A DNA stretch of 64,000 bases from Streptomyces sp. NBC_00193. GTDB lineage: Bacteria > Actinomycetota > Actinomycetes > Streptomycetales > Streptomycetaceae. The notes below the pieces were generated by a model. The model worked only from the letters and a program-made list of their open reading frames with translations, did no database searches and was not told the origin of the DNA. The stretch covers positions 1,550,001 to 1,614,000 of the forward strand of contig NZ_JAPEMM010000001.1 of NCBI RefSeq assembly GCF_026342735.1, in the 5' to 3' direction. This document shows positions 25,082 to 35,656 of this stretch, piece after piece. The position numbers were made by a program, and so were the translations under genes. The number at the start of each line of letters is the position of its first letter. Positions within the stretch are counted from its first letter, which is position 1.

Positions 25082-26392
25082 GTGCGACGAAGAATCTTCA
25101 GCGCGGCCGCCACCACGGTCGTGCTCGGTCTGCTGATACCGCTGGCCGCCTGCGGCAGCTCCGGCGGAAGCGCTGATGACGGCGGTACCCTCCGCCTCGT
25201 CGCCGCCGAATACGGGGACAACCCGGCCACCAGTTCCAAGGCTTTCTGGGACAAGGTGACGGCTGATTTCACCGCCTCGAACCCCGGCATCAAGGTGCAG
25301 GTCGAGCTCCTGCCGTGGGCCGACATCGACCGCGAAGTCTCCCGCATGGTCAAGGCCGGGAACGCTCCGGACATGGCGCTCATGGGCGGTTACTCGGACT
25401 TCGCGGCGCAGGGCAAGCTCTATTCCGCGCCCGAGCTCCTCTCGGTCACCGCCGAGGCGAACTTCCTCCAGCCCCTCTCCGACGCCGGTTCCGTCCGCAA
25501 CACCCTCTACGGCCTGCCTTTCGTGGCGAGCAGCCGCCTCCTCTTCTACAACGAGAAGCTGCTCACCGACGCCGGGGTCATCCCGAAGGACTCCAAGAAC
25601 GGCTGGCAGCCCAAGACCTGGATGGACCTGAAGGCCGCGGCCACGGCGCTCAAGGCCAAGGGCGTGAAGACCCCGCTCGCCATGCCCCTGGGCCCGGAAG
25701 AGGCGCACGCCGAGGCGATGATCTGGGAGCTCAGCAACGGCGGCGGATACGCCGACAGCAGCGGCAACTACAGCCTGGCCTCCGACCAGAACATCGCGAC
25801 CTTCAAGTGGATCAAGCAGCACCTGGTCGACACCGGTCTGCTCGGTCCCACTCCCCCGTCGCAGCTGAACCGCGCCGACGCCTTCGCCGCCTTCACGCGC
25901 GGCGAGGTCGGCATGCTCAACGGCTACCCCCAGCTCGCGCACGAAGCGCGCGCCAAGGGGATCACGGTCGGCGCCGTCGCGATGCCCGTCTCGGACATGC
26001 TGGGCTCCGGGGAGGTCCCGCCGAACGTGGGCGTGGCCGACTGGATGATGGCCTTCAAGCAGAACGGCCACCGCGACGAGATCGGCAAGTTCCTGGAGTT
26101 CGTCTACCGGGACAAGAACCTGGCGGACTTCGCCGGCCGCTACCACCTGCTGCCGTCCACCGTCTCGGCTTCCCGCACGCTGGCCGGATCCTCGGGCATG
26201 GACAAGAACGACCAGCAGTTCCTGAACGCCCTGCGCGGCGCGCAGCTGTACCCGGTCAACGACCCGTCCTGGGTGGTCATCAGCGACACCATCAAGCGCA
26301 ACATCGGCCGCGCCGTGGATCCTTCCGGCGACCCGAAGGCCGTCCTGGAGGAGATCGCCGCCAAGGCGAACGACGCCAGGAAGGGGCGCTGA
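25082..26392 (+). CDS. Extracellular solute-binding lipoprotein (family 1, sugar ABC type)
   Basis: 436 residues. A lipoprotein signal ends at LAAC with lipidated Cys24, followed by a GSSGGS linker and a periplasmic-binding fold of family 1 (VTADFTASNPGIKVQVELLPW, NAPDMALMGGYSDFA, YGLPFVASSRLLFYNEKLL, FTRGEVGMLNGYPQLA). It would capture an oligosaccharide or similar ligand outside the cell for an ABC importer. No permease or ATPase gene is adjacent, so it either works with a distant system or is a sensor. It starts with GTG. Confidence 0.9.
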   Translation: MRRRIFSAAATTVVLGLLIPLAACGSSGGSADDGGTLRLVAAEYGDNPATSSKAFWDKVTADFTASNPGIKVQVELLPWADIDREVSRMVKAGNAPDMALMGGYSDFAAQGKLYSAPELLSVTAEANFLQPLSDAGSVRNTLYGLPFVASSRLLFYNEKLLTDAGVIPKDSKNGWQPKTWMDLKAAATALKAKGVKTPLAMPLGPEEAHAEAMIWELSNGGGYADSSGNYSLASDQNIATFKWIKQHLVDTGLLGPTPPSQLNRADAFAAFTRGEVGMLNGYPQLAHEARAKGITVGAVAMPVSDMLGSGEVPPNVGVADWMMAFKQNGHRDEIGKFLEFVYRDKNLADFAGRYHLLPSTVSASRTLAGSSGMDKNDQQFLNALRGAQLYPVNDPSWVVISDTIKRNIGRAVDPSGDPKAVLEEIAAKANDARKGR

Positions 26393-26655
26393 CCCGGCGC
26401 CCTGCCGGCACGGCGCACTGCCATCACAGTGCCCCGCCATCACATCGCCCTGCCGAACCGGCGACCCGCCGAGCCCGAAGAATCCCCGAAGAACCCCCGA
26501 ACGCCCCTGTCGAAAGGGACCTTCGCCCCCTGCCGCACCTCACCCCGGGCGGCATGATGGCTGGTACGGCTTTGATCCAAGGCCGAGGCCCAGTCGCCCG
26601 CAAGCGCCCACAAGGCGCGCGGGGCGGCCGGCCCACCCCTCCCCACCGCTCCGCC

Positions 26656-27279
26656 CTAGCTGGCGCCCTGGTTCTTGGGCGTGAAGGCCGTGCGGTACTG
26701 CTCACAGCTGGAGTCCCAGGGCAGGGATCCGGTGAGGGTGCCGTAGCCGGTGCGGGTGACCGACCACTCCACCGTGTACGTCCCGGTGTCACACTTGATG
26801 CGCTTTCCGCCCGGGACCTTCGTACGCCCGGTCGCGGGCCGGTTCCGGAGCTCCTGGTGCACCCGCGCCACCTCGGCGCGCCGACCATCGCGCAGGACGG
26901 CGTGCAGGACGAGCGCCTGCTTGCCGTCCTTCGTCGTCAGCACCTTCTTGACCCCCTGCGAGTCCGCCACCGACCACGCGAACTCGTACCCGGGCTCCCA
27001 GGCCAGCGTCTTGGGGTCGCCGACCTTGCGCTCGTACTCCTCGGCGCCCTTGGGGCCGGGGCGGGTGATCGTCTTGTACTGGATGGAGGGGTGGAAGCGG
27101 AACTGCGCCTCCACCTTGTGCATGTCGTCCTTGGTCCACATCGACTTCATCGTCTTGTCCCCGCCGCTCGGGTCTTGCAGGTACGGGCTGTCCGCGGCGG
27201 TGGCCGCGCCCGAGAGGGCCGGGGCGAGGGCCGCCGCGGCGGCGGCGAGGACGATGACGGCGGTGCGGGTGCGGTTCAT
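26656..27279 (-). CDS. Secreted protein of unknown function
   Basis: 207 residues with a clear signal peptide (NRTRTAVIVLAAAAAALAPALSGAATAA, cleavage near 29). The mature part has two late cysteines (IKCDTGTYTVEWSV and SSCEQYRTAF) that could form a disulfide, and many charged residues. I recognise no domain; similar short secreted proteins are frequent in Streptomyces. The 263-bp gap on its downstream side shows no gene. It faces away from the NTF2-like gene. Confidence 0.65.
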   Translation of the reverse strand: MNRTRTAVIVLAAAAAALAPALSGAATAADSPYLQDPSGGDKTMKSMWTKDDMHKVEAQFRFHPSIQYKTITRPGPKGAEEYERKVGDPKTLAWEPGYEFAWSVADSQGVKKVLTTKDGKQALVLHAVLRDGRRAEVARVHQELRNRPATGRTKVPGGKRIKCDTGTYTVEWSVTRTGYGTLTGSLPWDSSCEQYRTAFTPKNQGAS

Positions 27280-27381
27280 GCCCGGACCAACGGGACCCTC
27301 CGGCGGGCCGGAACGACGCCGGACGCCCTTTCACCCGTACGGGATCCGCCCGGGCGGTGGTGGACGGGCGCAGGACGGCCG

Positions 27382-27711
27382 CTACGCCTGACCGGTCTCG
27401 AAGCGGCTGATGCGGCCGCCGCCGGGGGCGATGACGAACCGCCAGGAGGTGCGCATCTCGCCCCAGGTGTCGTTGCGGTAGCCGACGGTCAGGGTGCGGC
27501 CGCCGTCGGACTCGGACTGGACGTCCATGTGGCCGCCGGAGTCGAAGATCTCCCGGTCGATCCACTCGTGGAGGTCGCGCTCCGTTCCGTCGTCGGACAT
27601 GGTCGCGTCGGCGGTCAGGAGCGCGAGGAAGGCGTCCTTGTCGTGCGCGTTGACCGCGCTGACGAGGGCGCCGACGACGGGGTCGGACAGCTTCCCGGGG
27701 GCGATGGCCAC
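27382..27711 (-). CDS. SnoaL/NTF2-like protein
   Basis: 109 residues, one NTF2-like domain: VGALVSAVNAHDKDAFLALLTADATMSDDG is the usual first helix pair plus strand, followed by WIDREIFDSGGHMDV and a WRFVIAPGGGRISRFETGQ end strand. Such proteins may be enzymes or ligand-binding units; none is implied here. It starts at a GTG with AGGAGG seven bases upstream. Three tandem GCGTACGGG repeats stand 18 bases before the start. Confidence 0.8.
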   Translation of the reverse strand: MAIAPGKLSDPVVGALVSAVNAHDKDAFLALLTADATMSDDGTERDLHEWIDREIFDSGGHMDVQSESDGGRTLTVGYRNDTWGEMRTSWRFVIAPGGGRISRFETGQA

Positions 27712-27728
27712 GGAGACCTCCTGGTCGG

Positions 27729-27755
27729 GCGTACGGGGCGTACGGGGCGTACGGG
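27729..27755. repeat. Three exact GCGTACGGG repeats in a promoter region
   Basis: Nine-base units at 27729-27737, 27738-27746 and 27747-27755, each containing the palindrome GTAC. They are outside coding sequence, immediately upstream of the NTF2-like gene. Confidence 0.75.
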
Positions 27756-27870
27756 CGCGGGCGGCGCCGGTACGGGCCCCCGTGCACGACCAGGGAACAC
27801 CCCGGGCGGCGGCGGGGCGTCGACCCTCACCCGTTCGCCACCGGACGGCGTGTCAGGCCCGCCGTGCGCG

Positions 27871-28704
27871 TCAGGCGCTGGGGCCGGTGACCACCGGGAA
27901 GCCGGTGGGCCGGCCCTGTTCCTTCAGCCAGGCGAGGACCTGGTCGAGGGCTTCGACGCTCTGGGTGCGGTCGCCGCCGCCGTCGTGGAAGAGGATGGTC
28001 GGGCCGTTGCCGATCTCGGCCTTGACCGTGCCCACGATCGCGGCCACGCCGGGCTTGCTGAAGTCCTTGGTGTCGATGTTCCAGCCGAGCGGGCGCATGC
28101 CGTTGGCGGCGGCCAGGGCCCGGCTCTCGGGGGTGAAGGCGCCGCCGGGCGCCCGGTAGTACTCCACCTTGGCCCCGCCGCCCGCGGCGTCCTCGATCTG
28201 CTTCTTCGCGTCGAGGATCTGCTGCTGCTGGTAGGGGAAGGGCTTCTTGTCCATCCCGGTGTTGTGGTCCATGGTGTGGTCGCAGAGCCGGTGGCCGCCG
28301 GCGACGACCTTCTTGACCAGGTCGGGGTGGTCCTTGGCCTGCGGTCCGATCATGCAGAAGACCGCCTTCACGTCGTACTTCTTCAGTACGTCCAGCACCT
28401 TCGGGGTCCACTGGGGGTCGGGCCCGTCGTCGATGGTGATGTTGACCGTGTTGCCGCCGCTCTCCGACGCGTGGGCTATGCCGTCGGGGACCTGCCCGCC
28501 CGGCTTCCCCGGCGCCTGCGGCTCGGCGTCGCCGCCCTTCGCGGGGTCCTCGGTCTGCCGGGAGACGTTCTGGTGGTTGGTGTCGTGGCCCGGGTCGACG
28601 AGCGCCGTCACCCCCCACGCGGTCGCGGCCACCGCCGCCACCGCTCCGGCGACGGCGATCCGCGCCTTCGTACCCCGCATCTGCGTGCGCGCTATGAACC
28701 CCAT
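27871..28704 (-). CDS. NodB-type polysaccharide deacetylase, membrane anchored
   Basis: 277 residues. One N-terminal transmembrane helix (about 14-35) and a Pro/Glu/Gly linker lead to a NodB domain (85-277). Motif 1 is TIDDGP with Asp92 and metal-binding Asp93; motif 2 is CDHTMDHN with His143 and His147; motif 3 is RAPGG; the ILFHDGGG segment carries the late His. This metal-dependent family removes acetyl groups from chitin oligomers or peptidoglycan. Exposed outside the membrane it likely acts on the wall. GGGGAG stands 12 bases upstream of the ATG. Confidence 0.9.
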   Translation of the reverse strand: MGFIARTQMRGTKARIAVAGAVAAVAATAWGVTALVDPGHDTNHQNVSRQTEDPAKGGDAEPQAPGKPGGQVPDGIAHASESGGNTVNITIDDGPDPQWTPKVLDVLKKYDVKAVFCMIGPQAKDHPDLVKKVVAGGHRLCDHTMDHNTGMDKKPFPYQQQQILDAKKQIEDAAGGGAKVEYYRAPGGAFTPESRALAAANGMRPLGWNIDTKDFSKPGVAAIVGTVKAEIGNGPTILFHDGGGDRTQSVEALDQVLAWLKEQGRPTGFPVVTGPSA

Positions 28705-28932
28705 CTGCTGTCTCAACTCCCCATATTCACGTCCGCCGTGTGACCTCGCACTGGTCAGGACGTCGGCCGGGGATGCGGGGTTCCAGCCGAATGGCCCATA
28801 AATTCCGGGTTGTAGGACTTTGGTCCTTGATCGTCCCGAATCCCGTCCCGACTGAAACCGAGGACGACCGGACCGGCCTCCTACCGGACATCCGGTCCAA
28901 GACCCGGGCTCTAGCCGGAGGTTCATCTACCC

Positions 28933-30123
28933 ATGCGCAAGGCAGCCATCACATCCTCCTTCACGCTGCTCACCCTGATCGCCCTGTCGGCGACGGCATG
29001 CGGGAGCGGCGGGGACGGGGGCGGGGGCGGGGGCGGGGGCGCCGCGGGGGCCTCGCGGCCGCCCGCCGAGCTGAGCGTCGTACCGGCTGACGGGGCGAAG
29101 GACGTCAAGCCGGACCAGCCGCTCACGGCGCGGGTGAACAACGGCACCCTGACGGCGCTGACCGTGACCGGACCGGACGGGAAGCCGGCCGAGGGCACGC
29201 TCAAGGACGGGGCGTTCACGCCGAAGAACGGCCTGGCGGTGGACACGGAGTACAAGGTGAGGGCGACGGCCGCCTCGCAGGACGGCAAGGAGACGGCGTC
29301 CGAGTCGACCTTCCGCACCCTCGCTCCGTCGAAGGAGCAGACGGAGACGGTGACCGTACTGCCCGCGGGCGGGACGACGGTCGGCGTGGGCCAGCCCCTC
29401 TCCCTCACCTTCGACCACAAGATAACGAACAAGGCCGAGGTCGAGCGGCGGCTGAAGGTGACCACGAACAACGGCACCGAGGGCTCGTGGGGCTGGCTGA
29501 CGGAGACCCTCACGGGCAAGGACCGCGTGGACTGGCGCCCGAAGGAGTACTGGAAGCCGGGCACCCGGGTGACGCTGGAAGCCCCCCTGTCGGGGGTCGG
29601 CACGGGGACCGGCCGCTACCTGACGAAGTCGTACGCGACCTCCGCCACCATCGGCAGGAGCCAGCTGGCCAAGGTCGACATCGCCGGCCACCGGCTGACC
29701 CTGGAGCGCGACGGTCAGACGGTGAAGTCGATCCCGATCACGGCGGGCGATCCGGCGAAGACGCCGACGTGGAGCGGGAAGATGCCCCTGATGGCGAAGG
29801 AGGGCACCATCCGGATGAAGGCGTCCTCGGTCGGCCTGACCGGCTACGACCAGCCGGTGCAGAAGTCGATGAGGCTGACGGTCTCGGGCACGTTCGCGCA
29901 CCAGGCGGAATGGGCCGAGAGCTACATCGGCTCGGCGAACAGGAGCCACGGCTGCATCGGCATGAAGACGGCGGACGCCACGTGGTTCTACGACCAGGCC
30001 CAGGTCGGCGACGTCTTCGAGGTCACGGGCGGCAAGGAAACGGTGGCCGCCGGCAACGGCTTCGCCGAGTGGAACCTGTCATGGGAAAACTGGCAGAAGC
30101 TCTCCAGCCTCCCCGGCGCTTGA
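28933..30123 (+). CDS. L,D-transpeptidase lipoprotein with Ig-like domains
   Basis: 396 residues. A lipoprotein signal ends near Cys23 (LSATAC) and a poly-Gly linker follows (26-40). Two Ig-like domains (about 45-130 and 140-240) precede the YkuD catalytic domain (245-370) with the SHGCIGM motif: Cys341 is the nucleophile, with His323 and His339 nearby. It makes 3-3 cross-links in peptidoglycan or attaches proteins to it. The layout matches mycobacterial Ldt enzymes. It is divergent from the deacetylase gene; the two may share wall-related control. Confidence 0.93.
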   Translation: MRKAAITSSFTLLTLIALSATACGSGGDGGGGGGGGAAGASRPPAELSVVPADGAKDVKPDQPLTARVNNGTLTALTVTGPDGKPAEGTLKDGAFTPKNGLAVDTEYKVRATAASQDGKETASESTFRTLAPSKEQTETVTVLPAGGTTVGVGQPLSLTFDHKITNKAEVERRLKVTTNNGTEGSWGWLTETLTGKDRVDWRPKEYWKPGTRVTLEAPLSGVGTGTGRYLTKSYATSATIGRSQLAKVDIAGHRLTLERDGQTVKSIPITAGDPAKTPTWSGKMPLMAKEGTIRMKASSVGLTGYDQPVQKSMRLTVSGTFAHQAEWAESYIGSANRSHGCIGMKTADATWFYDQAQVGDVFEVTGGKETVAAGNGFAEWNLSWENWQKLSSLPGA

Positions 30124-30141
30124 CCCTTTCCAGCCCCCTAT

Positions 30142-30189
30142 TCCAGCCCCGCCGGCGTTTGAGCCTGTCCAGCCCCGCCGGCGTTTGAG
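30142..30189. repeat. Direct 22-bp repeat of a Streptomyces-type intergenic element
   Basis: The sequence TCCAGCCCCGCCGGCGTTTG plus AG occurs at 30142-30163 and 30168-30189. It runs into GC-rich inverted segments (about 30190-30260, GGGGCGGAGCCCCC-like). From memory, CCGCCGGCGTTTGAGG is a common dispersed intergenic repeat in Streptomyces genomes. The 307-bp gap around it contains no gene. Confidence 0.65.
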
Positions 30190-30363
30190 GCGCGGGGGTC
30201 CGGGGCGGAGCCCCCGAAGGGGTCCGGGGCGAAGCCCCGCCCCGCGGCGGAGCCGCGTCATCCGGCGCAGCGGGAAGGGGCGGGGTGGGGGAAGGCCCCG
30301 CGCAGCGGCCCCACCACCCGGCCACAGCCGACCACCCGCCCGGCCCCGCCCGGGGCATGCAGA

Positions 30364-30407
30364 TGGGCCCGGCCCGGAGGATCCGTAGATCCACCGAACC
30401 GGGCCCA
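30364..30407 (-). terminator. Terminator of the MFS exporter gene
   Basis: TGGGCCCGG (30364-30372) pairs with CCGGGCCCA (30399-30407), and inside it GGATC pairs with GATCC (30379-30383 with 30388-30392). It lies 24 bases downstream of the leftward MFS stop. Confidence 0.7.
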
Positions 30408-30430
30408 CCCCGAACCCGAGCGCGAGCAAC

Positions 30431-32135
<1,705 letters not shown>

Positions 32136-32162
32136 AGTCGAGCAATCAGTCAGGGGAGAGTC

Positions 32163-32747
32163 ATGTCCAGCAGCAGTCCGCAGCAGCGCCGTGGCAATAC
32201 ACGGCAGCGCATCCAGGACGTCGCACTGGAACTCTTCGCCGAGCAGGGGTACGAGAAGACGTCGCTGCGGGAGATCGCGGAGCGGCTGGGGGTCACGAAG
32301 GCGGCGCTGTACTACCACTTCAAGACCAAGGAAGACATCATCATCAGCCTGTTCGAGGACCTGACGCGGCCCATCGACGAGCTGATCCAGTGGGCGGAGG
32401 AGCAGCCGCGCACGCTGGAGATGAAGCGGGAGGTCCTGCGTCGCTACAGCGAGGCGATGGCGGGCGGCGCCTCCCTGTACCGCTTCATGCAGGAGAACCA
32501 GGCCTCGCTGCGGGAACTGACCATCGGCGAGACCGTGAAGAAGCGGCTGTTCGCCCTGGTGGAACTGCTCCGGACCGGCCAGGAGGACGCCCCGCTGGCA
32601 GATCAAGTGCGGTGCGTGAGCGCCCTGTTCACCCTGCACGCGGGAATGATGTTCCTCCAGCACGTGGAGGGCGACCCGGAGGAGACCCGCCAGGCCGCCC
32701 TGGAGGTCGCGACGGACCTGATCACCCAGGCCCACGGGCAGGCGTAG
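32163..32747 (+). CDS. TetR-family repressor of the adjacent MFS exporter
   Basis: 194 residues. The helix-turn-helix is at 14-60 (RIQDVALELFAEQGYEKTSLREIAERLGVTKAALYYHFKTKE split by its turn) and the rest is the helical ligand-binding and dimer domain. GGGGAGAG precedes the ATG. Its position opposite the pump and the twin operators in between support control of both genes. The ligand is probably a compound the pump exports; not determinable from sequence. Confidence 0.92.
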   Translation: MSSSSPQQRRGNTRQRIQDVALELFAEQGYEKTSLREIAERLGVTKAALYYHFKTKEDIIISLFEDLTRPIDELIQWAEEQPRTLEMKREVLRRYSEAMAGGASLYRFMQENQASLRELTIGETVKKRLFALVELLRTGQEDAPLADQVRCVSALFTLHAGMMFLQHVEGDPEETRQAALEVATDLITQAHGQA

Positions 32748-32883
32748 GACCCCCACCTCCATCGTTCACTCGATCGAACGAACAAGACCCCAAGTAATTA
32801 CTCTCCGTAGTCGGAGCGGCTACTTTTGGTGATGCGCGCTGCGGAAAGGCTGCGGCGCCGCCCGAGCCAAAGGCACCGCCGTC

Positions 32884-33882
32884 ATGATGCGACTCGCCCT
32901 CACCACCGCCGCTGCCGCGGCAGCCGTCTTCGCCTCCGCGCTCGCGCCGCAGGCGTCCGCCCCGGCCGGCCCCCTCTCCTACGTCGCCCTCGGGGACTCG
33001 TACAGCGCCGCCTCCTTCGTGCGTCCCTGGAACGCCGACGGATGCGGCCGCTCCGAGCAGGACTATCCGCACCAGGCCGCCCGGCGGCTGAAGGTGAAGC
33101 TCACCGATGTCACCTGTTCCGCCGCGGAGGTCAGAGCGGGGCTGCTGGGGCCCCAGTCCGAGCTGAAGGGACCACCGTCCGTGCCGCCACCGGGCGGATG
33201 GGCCGCCAAGCCGGCACAGATCAAGGCCGTTACGGCAGCCGCCGATCTCGTCACGGTCGGCGCCGGCGGCAACTCCGTGGGCTTCGCCGAGATCGTCGAG
33301 GCCTGCGTGAAGCGGGGCATGGCCTCTTTCGGTACGGGCTCCCCGTGCACCGATCACTACGCGCGGGGAAGGGGCGCCGCGGGACTCGACGCCCGGTTCA
33401 CCGCGCTGGAAGCCGATTTCGCGGCCCTATTGAAGGAGATCCGCACGCGCGCGCCGCGCGCCGGGGTGGCGGTCGTCGGCTATCCGGCCGTCGTGGACAG
33501 CCCGGCGGGCTGCACCTGGGGGTCCTGGCGCCAGTTCGGAACCGTCGCCAAGGGCGACATGCCCTGGCTCGACTCCGTGGAGCGCCGGCTCAACAACCTC
33601 CTGCGGGAGCAGGCCCGCCGGAGCGGCGCGGTGTACGTGGACACCTACTCCTCCAGTACCGGGCACGGGGTGTGCGCGGCCGCCGAGCAGCGCTGGATGT
33701 ACGGGATCAAGGACAGCCTGACCGGGCCGGGCGAGCAGAGCGACCCGCCCTCCGAGCTCTGCCGCTCCATCCCGGCCCGGGGCGAGGCCTGCACCGTGCT
33801 CCACCCGAACCTCCGCGGCGCCACCCACCAGGCGGACCGCGTCACCGAGGCCCTGACCGCGCTGGGGGCGACCAGGGCCTGA
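32884..33882 (+). CDS. Secreted SGNH/GDSL hydrolase
   Basis: 332 residues. The signal peptide covers about 1-26 (TTAAAAAAVFASALAPQASA). Block I is VALGDSYSA with nucleophile Ser39; block III is VGAGGNSVGF; block V is VLHPNLRGATHQ with the catalytic His. Six cysteines in the mature part (for example DGCGR, VTCSA, GSPCTDH, GVCAA) likely form three disulfides, as in Streptomyces extracellular lipase/esterase SCO7513-type enzymes. It would hydrolyse ester bonds of lipids or acylated polymers outside the cell. An in-frame ATG at 32887 is the alternative start. Confidence 0.9.
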   Translation: MMRLALTTAAAAAAVFASALAPQASAPAGPLSYVALGDSYSAASFVRPWNADGCGRSEQDYPHQAARRLKVKLTDVTCSAAEVRAGLLGPQSELKGPPSVPPPGGWAAKPAQIKAVTAAADLVTVGAGGNSVGFAEIVEACVKRGMASFGTGSPCTDHYARGRGAAGLDARFTALEADFAALLKEIRTRAPRAGVAVVGYPAVVDSPAGCTWGSWRQFGTVAKGDMPWLDSVERRLNNLLREQARRSGAVYVDTYSSSTGHGVCAAAEQRWMYGIKDSLTGPGEQSDPPSELCRSIPARGEACTVLHPNLRGATHQADRVTEALTALGATRA

Positions 33883-34025
33883 CATGCGGGTGCTTCGTCC
33901 GCACCGATGTGAGCGAGGAGACCGAGGTCACCACCCTGATCGCGCACGCCGTCGCGGAGCACGGCCAGAGGCTGGACCACCCGCTGACGGCGGGCCGGAT
34001 CGGGCTCAGGCGCCCGTCGTGGCCG
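33882..34025 (+). pseudogene. Possible remnant of a DUF1059-like small protein
   Basis: In the frame just after the SGNH stop, CGCFVRTDVSEETEVTTLIA then HAVAEHGQRLDHPL reads like the second half of the short DUF1059 family (C-x-C...E-x-x-H-x-x-E-H-H/G). No start codon or ribosome binding site is visible and the frame runs into the convergent gene. Resemblance is from memory and weak. Confidence 0.25.
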
Positions 34026-34383
34026 CGGCCGCCCGTCCTTCCAGCTCGTCCGCCTGGACCGTCAGCGCGTCGGCATCGGCGTCCCAGGTCGGGCCGTACG
34101 CGTAGAGGCTGCCGGCCGCTTCCCTCAACAGGGCGACGTCTTCGGGCCGCTGGAGGTTGATGAGCCGGTAGGCGAGGTTGCGCACCCAGACCGGCAGCAG
34201 CCCGTCCAGCAGGTGCGGGCACAGTGCGCGCAGCATGCCGATGATCTCGTCCGCGTCGGCGAAGGTGAGCTGCTCGACGAAGAAGAACTCGGCGTGGTCC
34301 CGATCGCACGGCGGCGTCGGCCCGTACTCGTCCCCGTAGATGCACCGCGCGTGCTGGGTCAGGTCGTCATGGAAGTGCGTCAC
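34006..34383 (-). CDS. Small acidic protein of unknown function
   Basis: 125 residues, cytosolic, with Asp/Glu/His-rich start (HFHDDLTQHARCIYGDEYG) and a helical middle (ADEIIGMLRALCPHLLDGLLPVWVRNLAYRLINLQRPEDVALLREA). Codon bias supports it as real. No domain recognised. It ends against the SGNH gene region and is upstream-free of other leftward genes, so it appears monocistronic. Confidence 0.6.
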   Translation of the reverse strand: MTHFHDDLTQHARCIYGDEYGPTPPCDRDHAEFFFVEQLTFADADEIIGMLRALCPHLLDGLLPVWVRNLAYRLINLQRPEDVALLREAAGSLYAYGPTWDADADALTVQADELEGRAAAATTGA

Positions 34384-34501
34384 CCACCGAACCCTAGGCG
34401 CGACGAGCCGCCCGGCGCTCCCGGGTATTCGGAGGTGACTCGCCGCCTCGGGACGCCCGAGCGACCGGCGCCTGAACCAGCAGCCCCGAATCGGCGTCCG
34501 G

Positions 34502-34633
34502 TCACTCCGCCGCGGGCGGCTTCCTGAACCGGTCGCGCAGTGTGCGCTGGACGGCTGAGCCGATGAGCAGGACGACGGCGGTGCCGAGGCCCCCGAGCAG
34601 TTCGGGCAGAGCGGCGCGCAGGACTTCGTTCAC
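34502..34633 (-). CDS. 43-residue single-pass membrane peptide
   Basis: A short gene starting at a GTG that overlaps the stop of the upstream gene (GTGA). The peptide has an N-terminal amphipathic segment, a hydrophobic helix (ELLGGLGTAVVLLIGSAV) and a basic end (RTLRDRFRKPP), fitting a small membrane protein with its tail inside. The 4-base overlap with the 293-residue protein gene implies coupled translation and probably joint function. Family unknown. Confidence 0.65.
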   Translation of the reverse strand: MNEVLRAALPELLGGLGTAVVLLIGSAVQRTLRDRFRKPPAAE

Positions 34634-35511
34634 CGCGTCACCGCCGCGGCCGCACGCTCCGTCTGGCGGGCGCCCAGGCGGTGGAGCTTGCGGCGTACCC
34701 GCTCGCCGTACGCCGCAGGCTGCGCGCTGTCGACGGCGGCCACCGCCCAGGAGTCGGCGCCGGCGGCCCAGGTGCGGGCCACCTTCTCCTCCGGCTCGGC
34801 GAGTTGCCGCAGCACGGCGCCGACCCGCGGGTCCTGGAACTCGTCGTCCACGAGCAGCGACTCGGGGCAGCGCCGGTCGGTCACCACGTCGGCGAGCGTG
34901 AGGCCGTCACCGACGGGTCGGCTCAGCAGGGTGACGCGTTGGCCGCGGGTGCGGTGTTCCCACAGCGGCAGCATCCGGTGGTGCGCTTCGTCGGCCTCCC
35001 GGCGCAGCAGGTGTCTCAGTGCCGGGTCGTCGACCGCACGGTCGTGCAGCGCGTCCACCCAGTCGCCCAACAGGGCCATCTCGACTGCCGCCCGCCACCG
35101 CGCGGGGTGCTCCAGCCCCAGCCAGGTACGGCTGAACTCGTCGACCGTGACGTGGTCGCCGTCGATGGCCGCGTTGCGGGCGACCAGCGCGTTCTGCAGC
35201 AACAGCCGTTCGGAGCAGGTCAGTTGCCATGGCCCGAGTGCTGCCATGGCCAGCAACAGAGAAGAGATCAGGCGGTACGTCGTGGCCAGGAGGCCGGCTA
35301 CTGAATTGTCACTCGGCAGAGCCGAGATGATCGCCGTGGCCTGGACGATCTTCAAGATCGCTCGCATGCAATCGAAAAGGGTGTCGTCGGCGTAGTGGGC
35401 GCTCGCCCGCTCCTGGGCGGCGGCTTCAAGTTCGTCGTCGTCCCACCGGCCCAGGAAACGGTGTTCGGCGACGCACGCCGGGCAGACACTGACGGACTGC
35501 AGGGTGATCAT
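34630..35511 (-). CDS. Unknown protein with N-terminal CxxC and a helical core
   Basis: 293 residues from the ATG at 35511, preceded by GAAGGAAGG. The start reads ITLQSVSVCPACVAEHRFLG, a C-x-x-C plus His that could bind metal. The remainder is mostly helical with a hydrophobic stretch (about 65-95, SVAGLLATTYRLISSLLLAMAALG) that may contact the membrane. I recognise no domain. It is directly coupled to a 43-residue membrane peptide. Together they look like a two-component unit of unknown role in the accessory part of the window. Confidence 0.65.
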   Translation of the reverse strand: MITLQSVSVCPACVAEHRFLGRWDDDELEAAAQERASAHYADDTLFDCMRAILKIVQATAIISALPSDNSVAGLLATTYRLISSLLLAMAALGPWQLTCSERLLLQNALVARNAAIDGDHVTVDEFSRTWLGLEHPARWRAAVEMALLGDWVDALHDRAVDDPALRHLLRREADEAHHRMLPLWEHRTRGQRVTLLSRPVGDGLTLADVVTDRRCPESLLVDDEFQDPRVGAVLRQLAEPEEKVARTWAAGADSWAVAAVDSAQPAAYGERVRRKLHRLGARQTERAAAAVTR

Positions 35512-35656
35512 GGGCCTTCCTTCAGGGTGAGGTTCTTGGGGTTCTCTACCCCTAGGCGCGGGCGCCGGCCCATTCGACAAAGAATCTTCCGAACGGCACC
35601 TGTGGCCTCCGTCACGTCCGGTGCCCCGCGGTCGAAGATCAGGAAGACTCGGGGGC

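Noticed and set aside
26536..26655. Open frames in the gap after the solute-binding gene
   Set aside because: No ribosome binding site, no codon bias and no family similarity.
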